This document shows positions 25,755-33,832 of a stretch of DNA of 64,000 nt, one piece after another. Source of the stretch: G963668605 sp963668605 (lineage in GTDB: Bacteria > Acidobacteriota > Terriglobia > Bryobacterales > Bryobacteraceae). Position numbers and translations under genes: made by a program. The number at the start of each line of letters is the position of its first letter. The first letter of the stretch is position 1. The stretch spans positions 1,922,001 to 1,986,000 of the forward strand of contig OY764903.1 of the NCBI GenBank assembly GCA_963668605.1, given 5' to 3'. The notes beneath the pieces are model-generated. The model did not search any database. It was given only the letters and a program-made list of their open reading frames with translations, and was not told where the DNA came from.

Positions 25755-26939
25755 TTATCGGCCAGAAGGGACCATTCCGGGAAGGAACCATGGCCGCGAG
25801 GTCGGGTCGTTCTTCAGAAAGTCCAATAGCAGCTTTGCGACCTTCTCCCGGCCCGATGTTGACGGATGGGTGCGGTCCGACTCTACACAGTCGTCCTTCA
25901 GCCAGACTAACGCGTCTTGTTTGCGACCCGCGACACCATCGGTCCAGAGATACGGTCCCCAGGCAACCCACGGAGAGCGGACCGCTCCCTGGGCCGGGTT
26001 GTAGTTCAGCTCGGGTTTGCCTGCGATCTGGTCGGCGATGGCCCATTTCATTGAGAACGCTCCTTCGTAGGCGTACGGCTCCGGGTTCAGTGGGCTGAGT
26101 GCGTACCCGCCATAGATGCGGCTGGAAAGATACGCGATCTTCAGGTTCGGAAACTTATCATGAAGATTGTGCAGAGTGCCGACCACGTCCTTCTGGAGGA
26201 GTTTCGCCGCTTCAGGAAACCCCTGCGCAGGCATAGCGTTGGCCTGCTTGATCCAGGCGACCTGCACCTGCTTGGCGGTGACGCCCGCTTTTTCCAACCG
26301 GTCTTGCACGACTTTCCAGTAGTTCGCGTCGGGATTGGCCGTGACCTTCGCGGTCTGACCGCCCTGCGCGCCGTCCACGATCACGAGCCGCGGGTTCAGT
26401 CCCTTGTCGTCTGCAGCCAGCTTCTGGAATGTCTGAAACTCCATCGTCGTATTCGACATCCCGGTTGAGAGCAGCACGATTTTTCCGTCGGCCGATTTGC
26501 GGCCCTCCGGATCCAGCGGCACGATATTCTTGGCCACCGCGAGACCTGCTTTCAGATGAGCCGCCGGGGGAATATTCTCGCCACCGGGGTAAAGCCCGCC
26601 CTGCTCACCCTGGTACATCCCCTTCCCCAGATCGGGCAGCGGCGCCAAGCGGGTGGATTCGCGCGGAGGGTGCGCTTTCTGGAATTCCTTCATCATGGCT
26701 TCCCGTTGCGCGTTCTGCTCAGGGCTGCCCTTCTGCCCGCCTTTTTGCCCGCCTTTCTGGCCTTGCTGCTGCATGTACCGCATGGCGAACTGGCGATCTT
26801 GATCGCTGACCTGTTCGCCTTTATCGTGTCTGGTCTTGATTTCTTCGAACCTCTTCCGGTCCGCCTGTGGATCGCCCTGAGCGGCGATGAACAGAGGAAT
26901 ACATAGTGCTGCAACTAGAATCATTCGAATCAGTTTCAT
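25755..26939 (-). CDS. Exported SGNH/GDSL-like hydrolase with Gln-Lys-Gly repeat linker
   Basis: 394 residues; signal peptide MKLIRMILVAALCIPLFIAA. The mature N-terminus is a charged helical linker (FEEIKTRHDKGEQVSDQDRQ) with a three-fold GQKG tandem repeat at about residues 60-71. From HPPRESTRLAPLPDLGKGMY onward it aligns with the protein at 15632 along its full length: IVLLSTGMSNTTMEFQTFQK, LVIVDGAQGGQTAKV, WIKQANAMPAQGFP and DRTHPSTSGREKVAKLLLDF. The extra linker is the main difference. It has the same candidate Ser (GMSN) and Asp-His pair (DRTH). Substrate unknown; likely an esterase acting on glycans. Confidence 0.82.
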   Translation of the reverse strand: MKLIRMILVAALCIPLFIAAQGDPQADRKRFEEIKTRHDKGEQVSDQDRQFAMRYMQQQGQKGGQKGGQKGSPEQNAQREAMMKEFQKAHPPRESTRLAPLPDLGKGMYQGEQGGLYPGGENIPPAAHLKAGLAVAKNIVPLDPEGRKSADGKIVLLSTGMSNTTMEFQTFQKLAADDKGLNPRLVIVDGAQGGQTAKVTANPDANYWKVVQDRLEKAGVTAKQVQVAWIKQANAMPAQGFPEAAKLLQKDVVGTLHNLHDKFPNLKIAYLSSRIYGGYALSPLNPEPYAYEGAFSMKWAIADQIAGKPELNYNPAQGAVRSPWVAWGPYLWTDGVAGRKQDALVWLKDDCVESDRTHPSTSGREKVAKLLLDFLKNDPTSRPWFLPGMVPSGR

Positions 26940-27162
26940 GGTTCAGTCCTCAATCCTTTGAGACATTCGCAAATGCCTTTTTCTAAAACTCAAAAGCCTT
27001 GCTGCCGAGTACTCGATATAGACCCGGACAGTTGTGCGGGATGCCCTGCCGCACACCGCATCGGCGTACTGTTCCGTGACGGTCCAGGCGGCGTGCTCAC
27101 GGAAGTACCCCTTGCCGCTTCCCATCCTCACGGCTCAATTCCCATGGTCCAAGAACCTATAC

Positions 27163-27330
27163 TCATCTCGAATCGTTTCGATTAAAGAGGATTGGCACCA
27201 CCACGTATCGAACCAGAGACTGTGCCATGGGCGTCGGCTGGTCGGTAGATAACGCAACCTGCATTTGCTGGGCGATGACGGACGCCGGTCCGAGCAAAGA
27301 GAAGCAGCAGACAGACGGACGGGTGTTCAC
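27163..27330 (-). CDS. Short exported peptide or truncated last gene of the catabolic operon
   Basis: A GTG at 27330 overlaps the amidase stop (GTGA) and has GAGGAG 8 nt upstream, so translation is well set up. The 55-residue product begins VNTRPSVCCFSLLGPASVIA, which looks like a signal peptide ending at AQQ, and continues MQVALSTDQPTPMAQSLVRY and VVVPILFNRNDSR. I recognise no family. It may be a genuine small exported protein or the 5' stub of a longer gene lost by deletion. No homologous continuation is visible in the other frames before the next gene. Confidence 0.45.
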   Translation of the reverse strand: MNTRPSVCCFSLLGPASVIAQQMQVALSTDQPTPMAQSLVRYVVVPILFNRNDSR

Positions 27331-28670
27331 TTTGATATCTCCTCGTGAATACCCTCGCAAGTGTGGAGCGCCCGTTCGACTGCCAGCGCCACCGCCAGCA
27401 AGGCATGGTCCTGGAGGCGCCGGCCAATTAGCATCAGCCCGGCCGGCGCCTCCTCGTTGCGGTGGCACGGAAGGCTTACCGCGCACCGGTCCAGAAAATT
27501 CACGATGCTGGGATTTCGCAGCAGGAGCAGATTCACGCGCTTGTATTCTTCGACATCCTGTTCGAGCCTGGAGATCTCCGGCGCCACGATCGGAACCGTG
27601 GGACACAGGATGTAGTCAAGCCCCAGGTGGGCCGTATCGAAGCGGCGTATGGCGGCGGCCCTGGCTCTCACCATGTCAAGGTAGTCCGCCTCGCCGATGC
27701 CCTGCCCCCGCAGAATCCGCTCCCGGACAAATGGATCGTACTTCTCAAAGTCCGTTCCCAGGCGGCGATGGAAGGCGTAGGATTCGGCGGCGGCAAATCC
27801 GCCCTTGGCATTGATGGTTTGGATCTCGTCGATTTCCGGCATGGTCACCTCGACGATCCTGGCTCCCGCGCGGGACAGGGTGGACAGGGCGGCTTCGAAG
27901 GCCCGGGCCACGGTCGGATCCAGATGGTCCAGGAAGTAGTTTTGGGGAACCGCGAATTGGACCGGGCGCAGATCGGCGGGCGCGGGATCACCGGTCGGCT
28001 CCTCAGACAAGACCGCATCCAGTGCGGCACAGCAGGCCACCGTGCGAGCCATGGTTCCCACAGAGTCGAGCGTGGGGGACAAAGGGAAAACGCCCTCCAA
28101 CGGAATGCGCCTCTGCGTGGGTTTGAACCCGACCAAACCACACAGCGCCGCGGGAATGCGCACGGAGCCTCCGGTGTCGGAGCCGATGGCGGCTTGCGCC
28201 ATGCCGTCCGTCACGCTCACCGCCGCGCCGGACGACGAACCGCCCGGGATGCGGCGCAATTCTCGCTGATACGGATTCGCGGGCGTGCCGTAATGCGGGT
28301 TCAGACCCACGCCCGAGTAGGCGAATTCCGTCATGTTGGTGCGCCCCATAATGACCGCGCCCGCAAGTTTCAGGCGAGCGACAGCCACAGCGTCGGCAGT
28401 GGCCGGAGGGTGCTGGCGCAGCGCCGTGGATCCCGCTGTGGTCACCTCGCCGGCGACATCGAACAGATCCTTGACCGAGATGAGAAGTCCGGCCACGGGA
28501 GACAGATCCGCGGCCCGCCGCGCGTCAACCGCGTCGGCGGCGCGCCGGGCTCCTTCCGGATCGAGCCGGGTGAAGACGAATTTGCCTTCCCCGTCCGGAG
28601 CGGTAGCACGCGCGATCGACTCCTCGACCCGTGTGCGACTATTCTTCGGGCTGGTAGTAGTGGAGCTCAA
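27327..28670 (-). CDS. Amidase-signature family hydrolase
   Basis: About 447 residues from a TTG at 28670, chosen because AAGGG lies 9 nt upstream and longer versions overlap the cupin gene by more. The amidase signature is complete: catalytic Lys in ISVKDLFDVAG (about residue 67), cis-Ser in IPGGSSSGAAVS (145-147) and nucleophilic Ser in AAIGSDTGGSVRIPAALCG (169). GLVGFKPTQRRIPLEGVFPL and DSVGTMARTV follow as usual. Family members hydrolyse aliphatic or aryl amides and allophanate-type substrates. As the last main enzyme of an eight-gene catabolic operon it may open or deamidate an intermediate. The start codon is the least certain point. Confidence 0.88.
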   Translation of the reverse strand: MSSTTTSPKNSRTRVEESIARATAPDGEGKFVFTRLDPEGARRAADAVDARRAADLSPVAGLLISVKDLFDVAGEVTTAGSTALRQHPPATADAVAVARLKLAGAVIMGRTNMTEFAYSGVGLNPHYGTPANPYQRELRRIPGGSSSGAAVSVTDGMAQAAIGSDTGGSVRIPAALCGLVGFKPTQRRIPLEGVFPLSPTLDSVGTMARTVACCAALDAVLSEEPTGDPAPADLRPVQFAVPQNYFLDHLDPTVARAFEAALSTLSRAGARIVEVTMPEIDEIQTINAKGGFAAAESYAFHRRLGTDFEKYDPFVRERILRGQGIGEADYLDMVRARAAAIRRFDTAHLGLDYILCPTVPIVAPEISRLEQDVEEYKRVNLLLLRNPSIVNFLDRCAVSLPCHRNEEAPAGLMLIGRRLQDHALLAVALAVERALHTCEGIHEEISK

Positions 28671-29022
28671 ACAGAACGCACCCTTTCTCCGACTTGAAAG
28701 GCCCGTGAGGAGTGCCCGGAGGACGGATGGCATACGTGGGAGCTTGAAACTGCTCGCCACCGTTTCCCTGCTGGTCGTTGCCTACAATGAGGTTCCCTTC
28801 GAACAAAAAAACCTCTTCCCAGTGGTCATGCACGAACGGCGCTTCCGAATACACGCCAGGGGCGATGCGGAGGAGGCGTGACCGGCTGCCGCGTTTGTTC
28901 ACCTCGTCCAGGTCGCTGGCCAGAATCTTCTGCCAAAAGCCTTCTTTGTATCCCGGTGGCCGGACCCAGCCGTCCTGCATGTCCACCGGAAAAAACTCGA
29001 TGTGTGGCTTCCGCTCTGCCAT
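28639..29022 (-). CDS. Cupin-domain protein
   Basis: 127 residues, a single small beta-barrel. Cupin motif 1 is seen in APFVHDHWEEVFLFEGNLIV (His-x-His with Glu) and motif 2 in YAIRPPGTPHGPFKSEKGCV (conserved PxGxxH). Two His, a Glu and a third His could bind a metal. It starts at 29022, 11 nt after the DUF2848 stop, and overlaps the amidase start by about 32 nt. It could be a small dioxygenase, isomerase or a ligand sensor for the pathway; sequence alone does not decide. Confidence 0.85.
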   Translation of the reverse strand: MAERKPHIEFFPVDMQDGWVRPPGYKEGFWQKILASDLDEVNKRGSRSRLLRIAPGVYSEAPFVHDHWEEVFLFEGNLIVGNDQQGNGGEQFQAPTYAIRPPGTPHGPFKSEKGCVLFELHYYQPEE

Positions 29023-29033
29023 AGCCTGTCTCC

Positions 29034-29729
29034 TTAGCCTTCAATCGGCAATGCTTCGATTTCGTAACAATGCGTAATGCTGCGTTTGAGTATGGGGTCT
29101 TCCAGCTCCATGCGAAACGCATCGGCCCAGCGGATGCCTCCCTGCACGCCGAATGTGCCGCAGAACATCGCCGTGCCGGGAAGGAATTTGCCAAAAAGCT
29201 CCATCAGGTTTGAGGGGTGACGCATAGCGGACACTTTTCCTTCCTGATACAGCGACTGTCTCCCATCCGAGATTGCCCAGGAGCGCAGCATCAGCTCGTC
29301 CCAGTGAGCGGCGACATCGGCAAGAGCCCAGGCTTCCGGCGCTACAGGCTTGGGACACATCTGCTTGGAGAGGGTGACGCCGATGGCTTCGGCCTTGCGA
29401 TCGGTGTGATCGCTTCCGAGCCCCACCCAAATCCCGCCATCCACATTGAAGAGGACGAATTCCACCTCTCCCGTGGATTCCTTTCCGATGACTTGTACGG
29501 CGGGCGCGGTGGTCAACAGCGAGGCGCCGGCACGGTAGAAGATCGGCGTCCGCCGGGGGGCCGCGATGCCCAACGCGCCGAGTTCGCGAATGTGCGCCTG
29601 GAGAGCGGCCTCGTCCCGGCCGGTCCAGCCTGCGATGACCAGATCGGAGACGGGCGCCACGGCCTTGCGGCAGCCGTGGCTTCCCCGCAGCGTCAACTGG
29701 ACCGGATTAGAAGATGTTGGAGCGCTCAT
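29034..29729 (-). CDS. DUF2848-family protein
   Basis: 231 residues matching DUF2848: AGWTGRDEAALQAHIRELGA, PIFYRAGASLLTTAPAVQVI, GEVEFVLFNVDGGIWVGLGS, DHTDRKAEAIGVTLSKQMCP, AAHWDELMLRSWAISDG and FCGTFGVQGGIRWADAF. DUF2848 proteins look distantly like the fumarylacetoacetate hydrolase fold; the GSDHTDR and SKQMCPKP segments are the most conserved. It overlaps the end of the Old Yellow Enzyme gene by 23 nt, so it is translationally tied to it. A hydrolase or tautomerase step after ring reduction is an inference. Confidence 0.9.
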   Translation of the reverse strand: MSAPTSSNPVQLTLRGSHGCRKAVAPVSDLVIAGWTGRDEAALQAHIRELGALGIAAPRRTPIFYRAGASLLTTAPAVQVIGKESTGEVEFVLFNVDGGIWVGLGSDHTDRKAEAIGVTLSKQMCPKPVAPEAWALADVAAHWDELMLRSWAISDGRQSLYQEGKVSAMRHPSNLMELFGKFLPGTAMFCGTFGVQGGIRWADAFRMELEDPILKRSITHCYEIEALPIEG

Positions 29730-30825
29730 ATTGAACCGGCCATTTCACGTTGGCTGCTTTGAGTTGATGTGCCGCTCGCAGCGGCCAAATCGGATCGGCA
29801 AGCAGAGTCCGCCCGAGCACGACCAGGTCCGCCTGCCCGTTGGCCACAATGGATTCGGCCAGATCGGCGCCATGGATCAGGCCCATGGCGCCGGTCATCA
29901 AGCCCGTGCGGGTTTTGATGGCGGCGGCAAAAGGCACTTGGTATCCGGGATGAATAGGAATCCGCTGCCGAGGGTCGTTGCCGCCGGAAGAACAGTCGAT
30001 CAGGTCCACGTCGCCCGTGGCTTTCAGGAGCCGGCCGAGCGCCACGCTGTCGTCGAGCGTCCAGCCGCCCTCTACCCAGTCGGTACTGGAGATGCGCACG
30101 AAGAGAGGCAGTTCGCGGGGCCACGCCGATCGCACAGCGTCGATCGTTTCCAGTAGAAAACGAATCCGGTTTTCGAAGCTGCCGCCGTATTCGTCTTCGC
30201 GATGGTTACTCAGAGGCGATAGAAACTGGTGAATCAGGTAGCCGTGCGCGGCGTGGATCTCGAGAATGCGGAAACCGGCATCCCTGGCCCGCCGCACGCA
30301 CTTGGCGAAATTGTCCAGCGACTGCTCGATCATGTCCCGCGTCATGGCGAACGGCGTGGGCCAGTCCGCGGCGAAGGCAAGGCTGGATGCACCGATCACC
30401 TCCCAGCCGCCGTTGTCTACAGAGACCGGCCTGGTACCTTCCCACGGGCGTGTCACCGACCCTTTCCGTCCCGCATGGCCGAGTTGAATGGCCGGGATGG
30501 CTTCCTGCGACGCGATGAAATCCACCACGCGTTTCATCCGGTCGCGCTGCGCGTTGTTCCACAAGCCGAGGCAGTAGCTGGTGATCCGGCCGCGCGCCTC
30601 GGTGTGCACGGCTTCCGTACACACGATACCGGCGCCTCCGGTGGCACGCGCAGCCAGGTGCGCGAAGTGCCAATCGTTCATCAACCCATCAGTGGCCGAG
30701 TATTGGCACATTGGTGAAAGCATGATGCGGTTCTTCACCGTCACGGAGCGCAGGATGAGCGGACGGAAAAGATGTGGATCCGGATCGCACCGCAGAATCC
30801 TTCGTTCGTCCTCGCCGCTGGTCAT
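29707..30825 (-). CDS. NADH:flavin oxidoreductase (Old Yellow Enzyme family)
   Basis: 372 residues with the OYE FMN barrel: NRIMLSPMCQYSATDGLMND, AARATGGAGIVCTEAVHTEA, AIPAIQLGHAGRKGS, the active-site stretch ILEIHAAHGYLIHQFLSP with DEYGGSFENRIRFLLE, and phosphate-binding TGAMGLIHGADLAES with LVVLGRTLLADPIWPLR. The Cys in SPMCQYSA and the His-Gly-Tyr pattern place it with the thermophilic-like YqjM class. These enzymes reduce activated C=C bonds with NAD(P)H. It overlaps the EthD-like gene by 4 nt (ATGA) and DUF2848 by 23 nt. Confidence 0.95.
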   Translation of the reverse strand: MTSGEDERRILRCDPDPHLFRPLILRSVTVKNRIMLSPMCQYSATDGLMNDWHFAHLAARATGGAGIVCTEAVHTEARGRITSYCLGLWNNAQRDRMKRVVDFIASQEAIPAIQLGHAGRKGSVTRPWEGTRPVSVDNGGWEVIGASSLAFAADWPTPFAMTRDMIEQSLDNFAKCVRRARDAGFRILEIHAAHGYLIHQFLSPLSNHREDEYGGSFENRIRFLLETIDAVRSAWPRELPLFVRISSTDWVEGGWTLDDSVALGRLLKATGDVDLIDCSSGGNDPRQRIPIHPGYQVPFAAAIKTRTGLMTGAMGLIHGADLAESIVANGQADLVVLGRTLLADPIWPLRAAHQLKAANVKWPVQYERSNIF

Positions 30826-31160
30826 TTGGAGAATATTTCCTCGGAGAGCGCGGCCTGATGATAGACGGTGCCTTCAAACGGTGGAAAGTTCCCGGCATCT
30901 TCCCGCGCCAGAGCCCGCGCGCCGGATTCGAGCGCCCGGTCCAGATCTTCCCGGGAGCCGAAGATCATCTGCACGATAAACAAAAAGCAGTCTGGTGTAA
31001 CGGGAAAAGGATCGCGCGACTCCACCGGCGCATGGAGCACGATTCGCTCGAGGCCGGGCATGGAACCTAGTATGGGGACGTGATGTTGACGGTAGTAAGA
31101 CAGGAACGCTTCCAGATTCGGCGCCCGGCCTTCGTACCGCACAAAGTACGAAACGCTCAT
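30822..31160 (-). CDS. EthD-domain protein
   Basis: 112 residues from the ATG at 31160. The frame is open upstream, but this start overlaps the MarR stop by 4 nt. MSVSYFVRYEGRAPNLEAFL, SYYRQHHVPILGSMPGLERI and CFLFIVQMIFGSREDLDRAL match the EthD/dimeric alpha-beta barrel family: a Tyr and His-rich first helix, then a strand ending in a second helix. Such proteins isomerise, decarboxylate or bind aromatic and quinonoid intermediates. Lodged between a MarR gene and an OYE gene with 4-nt overlaps on both sides, it is clearly part of the operon. Confidence 0.88.
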   Translation of the reverse strand: MSVSYFVRYEGRAPNLEAFLSYYRQHHVPILGSMPGLERIVLHAPVESRDPFPVTPDCFLFIVQMIFGSREDLDRALESGARALAREDAGNFPPFEGTVYHQAALSEEIFSK

Positions 31161-31741
31161 TGCGCCACCCGCAATCCGTCCGGAGCCGCGGCCACCGCCA
31201 GCGCGAGGGCGCGCCGGCTGCTGCCCACCATCTGGTCGAGCGCACGGCACAGCGTTTTAAACTGCTCGCGCGATTCCAGGTCGAAGAACACATCGTTGAT
31301 TTGCTGTACCAGTGGAATCAACGATTCCAGAGCCTCCCTACCGTTCCGGCCGATGCGCAAGCGGGACACGCGCCGGTCCACGGTGTCCACCTTCTTTTCG
31401 AGATAGCCTTTGCGGCATAGCTTGCCCGATTCCGCCGTGACAAATGGGGGAGCCACGTGCATGTAATCGGCCACCTGTCCGACACTCACGCCGGTGGAGC
31501 CCTCGAGTTCGGCAATGGCCATCATCATGCTGAACTGCGGACCGGAGATGCCAATTACGGCCCCCACGTGGCGCCGCGTCGTCTCGATCCGATCGGCCAC
31601 CGTAAAAAAGTCGGAAAGCAGCTTGCGAAAAGCCCGATCCGACTTACCCGGCAGCAAGGCCGGCCGGGTCGCCGTCAACGGCAACCCGCATAAGGCGTTA
31701 GGCGTGGATGTATTCGGCATCTTCAAGGAGGTGCGCTTCAA
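31157..31741 (-). CDS. MarR-family transcriptional regulator of the catabolic operon
   Basis: 194 residues from a TTG at 31741 with GAGG about 8 nt upstream; an ATG at 31720 is the alternative. MarR features: VGAVIGISGPQFSMMMAIAE, winged helix VSVGQVADYMHVAPPFVTAE, SGKLCRKGYLEKKVDTVDRR, wing VSRLRIGRNGREAL. It is embedded inside the operon, overlapping genes on both sides, so it would be made with its targets, as expected for an autoregulated repressor. The tandem AAGTAACTT dyads at 33776-33801 and at 25225-25250 are candidate binding sites. Ligand unknown; probably the UbiD substrate or a downstream aromatic. Confidence 0.9.
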   Translation of the reverse strand: MKRTSLKMPNTSTPNALCGLPLTATRPALLPGKSDRAFRKLLSDFFTVADRIETTRRHVGAVIGISGPQFSMMMAIAELEGSTGVSVGQVADYMHVAPPFVTAESGKLCRKGYLEKKVDTVDRRVSRLRIGRNGREALESLIPLVQQINDVFFDLESREQFKTLCRALDQMVGSSRRALALAVAAAPDGLRVAQ

Positions 31742-32327
31742 TGGGGATCCTCAACGAGTCATGAATGGTGTTGTACATTTTCCAAAAGCCGGCAACGCAG
31801 GCGAGTTCCACGATCTGCGGAGGCGAGAGCTGCGCTTTCAGACGGCGGTAGACGTCATCCGGCACCGTTCCCGGATCGCCGGACGCCGCGCGCACAAAGT
31901 CGAAGCAGGCCCGCTCCATTTCGTTTTGCGGCCCGGCTTCCCCCCGCAGAAGACCCACCAGGTCTTCATGGGCCATGCCCCAGCCTTCGCAGCCGTTCCC
32001 GCCGGCGCGCCGCAGCATCGAGCAGTGGTGCGCGGTGCAGTACGTGCATTCGTTCACCTTGCTGGCGACCGCCGCCAGGCGGCGCTTGAGATTCTGATCC
32101 AGCGTGGAAGACGGATCGCGCATGATATTGCTATTCAGCTTCCACAGCGTCTCCGCAATCTCCGGGCGATGCATGTAGAGCTTCAGAGCGTTGGGAATGA
32201 AGCCCATGCGCCGCGCATACGGTTCCAGAATCGGCTGCAAGTTCGCCGGGTAGTCATTCTCCTTGACATAGGGAATAAACGGCTCCTTCTCCACGCCGTC
32301 CGCGGGTACTACATGTTCAGCGGCCAT
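31698..32327 (-). CDS. Carboxymuconolactone decarboxylase / AhpD-like protein
   Basis: 209 residues. The all-helical CMD core carries the AhpD-type redox motif in KVNECTYCTAHHCSMLRRAG (Glu-Cys-x2-Cys-x3-His), preceded by LYMHRPEIAETLWKLNSNIM and followed by ELACVAGFWKMYNTIHDSLR. The CxxC motif suggests peroxidase or disulfide-reductase activity rather than lactone decarboxylation. It lies 12 nt after the UbiD-like gene and overlaps MarR by up to 44 nt. In this context it may protect oxygen- or radical-sensitive steps, or act on the pathway intermediate. That is inference. Confidence 0.88.
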   Translation of the reverse strand: MAAEHVVPADGVEKEPFIPYVKENDYPANLQPILEPYARRMGFIPNALKLYMHRPEIAETLWKLNSNIMRDPSSTLDQNLKRRLAAVASKVNECTYCTAHHCSMLRRAGGNGCEGWGMAHEDLVGLLRGEAGPQNEMERACFDFVRAASGDPGTVPDDVYRRLKAQLSPPQIVELACVAGFWKMYNTIHDSLRIPIEAHLLEDAEYIHA

Positions 32328-32339
32328 ATGGCTTCCTTC

Positions 32340-33767
32340 CTATAAGTAATCCTTGAGAAATACCTTGTTCCAATTTTTCGGCCAGGCGCGTTCGAAGTCG
32401 CGCCTATCGTGCCGGGTTTTAATGGTGGCGTCAATGCCCATCTTTCCGGCCACGCGAAAAGGGTACGAGCCTTCCACCGGAGCCGCCGACGGATCGTAGA
32501 GCGAGCCGCGTGTATGGGGCACGATGATGACGTCCCGGGCCGGATCGGCGCGGGTGGCCATGGCGTGATACACATCGGCGGGGTCGTCGATGTTGGTATC
32601 CGGACTGATGGCCACCACCAGCTTCGTGTTGAGCCACGGCGCACCCATCGTCATCATCAGGGCATCATTGACGAAACCCGGCATCGGATAGTCGAACTGG
32701 ATGATGCAAGACAACGCCGCGCCCCAACTGGGGAAACGGACGTCCTTCACATCCAGTCCCATTTCCCGCAAACGATTGAAGAGGACCGCCTCATGGCATA
32801 GGCGAGGCAGCGTCTGGTGGTCGGTGGCCGGGCAGGTCTGGTGGTTCCGATAGATGGGCCGGTCCGCGCGCATGGTAATCGCCGTGACGTGAAACTCGGG
32901 CACATCCTCGTAGTGCGGCAAATAGTACATGGAAGGCGAAGTGACGTCGCCGGTGCGGCCGGTCTGCCGGAGGTTGATGTTGCCTTCAATCACGATTTCC
33001 GCATGCGCCGGCACGGTGAGGTCGATGGTTTCACACGGCGCCATCTCGATATCCTGATCCATAACCGTGCCAACCATTTCCAATTCGCCCCACATGTCCA
33101 TGTGCAGGCCCGAGAAGTTGCCCATGATTTCATAGGCCGGCGGGATTCCTGCCACGAAAACGATGGGCATCCATTCGGCGCCCGTTTCACGGTACTTGTT
33201 CATGATCCGGCGGGAATGCGGAGTCACAAAACTGCTCAAGCCCCGCCGGGGTTCGAGCACCGTGGTCCCGGCATGGGAGGTGTTGTAAAAGCCGGTCTCC
33301 GGATCGCGGATGAGGACCATCGCGGAGAGGTAGGGATACTGGTCGCGTTCCTTGTGGGTTGGGATCGGCAGTTTGGTGAGATCGGCCCGCTCGCCGATCC
33401 ACTTCACTTCCTTCACCGGACCGGTGGCGACGTTCACCAGGCCGCGAGGCGGGCGCCGCAACCGGTATGCCAGCGTCTTCAGGTAGTCTTCCCTCGAAAC
33501 GCCCAGCGCCCGCGCCTGGGTGGCGCGGTTCTTCACCAGCATGTCGCAAAGCCGGAAGCCCGGATATTCGACGATGTTTTCGAACAGGATGGGAGAGTCG
33601 CTTTGGGCGCTCAGCGCGCCGATGTCACCGATCCCAACCGGCTTCGTGATGCGGGTCACGATATCCCGGTTGGTCTCCAGGTAGCCCCGCAGATCCTTAT
33701 CCAAGGTGGCCTCGGACCGTGGGGCGGCGTCACTGAGCTGGAAACCGATGGGGTTGCTCCATTTCAA
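32340..33767 (-). CDS. UbiD-family (prenylated-FMN) decarboxylase
   Basis: 475 residues from a TTG at 33767, the first start after the promoter. UbiD hallmarks: LFENIVEYPGFRLCDMLVKN, TKLPIPTHKERDQYPYLSAM, VTPHSRRIMNKYRETGAEWM, PPAYEIMGNFSGLHMDMWGE, PAHAEIVIEGNINLRQTGRT (the conserved Glu region), SMYYLPHYEDVPEFHVTAIT and WGAALSCIIQFDYPMPGF. These enzymes reversibly (de)carboxylate aromatic or alpha,beta-unsaturated acids using prFMN made by a UbiX; no ubiX is in the window. It is the first gene of the operon and has a strong promoter 28 nt upstream. Confidence 0.93.
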   Translation of the reverse strand: MKWSNPIGFQLSDAAPRSEATLDKDLRGYLETNRDIVTRITKPVGIGDIGALSAQSDSPILFENIVEYPGFRLCDMLVKNRATQARALGVSREDYLKTLAYRLRRPPRGLVNVATGPVKEVKWIGERADLTKLPIPTHKERDQYPYLSAMVLIRDPETGFYNTSHAGTTVLEPRRGLSSFVTPHSRRIMNKYRETGAEWMPIVFVAGIPPAYEIMGNFSGLHMDMWGELEMVGTVMDQDIEMAPCETIDLTVPAHAEIVIEGNINLRQTGRTGDVTSPSMYYLPHYEDVPEFHVTAITMRADRPIYRNHQTCPATDHQTLPRLCHEAVLFNRLREMGLDVKDVRFPSWGAALSCIIQFDYPMPGFVNDALMMTMGAPWLNTKLVVAISPDTNIDDPADVYHAMATRADPARDVIIVPHTRGSLYDPSAAPVEGSYPFRVAGKMGIDATIKTRHDRRDFERAWPKNWNKVFLKDYL

Positions 33768-33771
33768 GCAT

Positions 33772-33832
33772 AGTGAAGTAACTTATACAAGTAACTTATA
33801 CACTATATACCGTTTCGCGAAACGCGTCAAGA
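33772..33832 (-). promoter_or_regulatory. UbiD-operon promoter with tandem operator repeats, copy 2
   Basis: On the minus strand: -35 TTGACG, a 17-bp spacer that contains the palindrome CGTTTCGCGAAACG, and -10 TATAGT (33802-33807). Two perfect 13-bp tandem repeats AAGTAACTTATAC (33776-33788 and 33789-33801) cover the expected transcription start. Each has an AAGT-A-ACTT dyad. A repressor bound here would block RNA polymerase. The copy at 25221 shares the -35 segment, the palindrome and the tandem dyads. The MarR inside the operon is the obvious candidate regulator. Confidence 0.75.

Noticed and set aside
27462..28697. 411-codon + frame over the amidase gene
   Set aside because: Shadow of a gene with a complete amidase signature.
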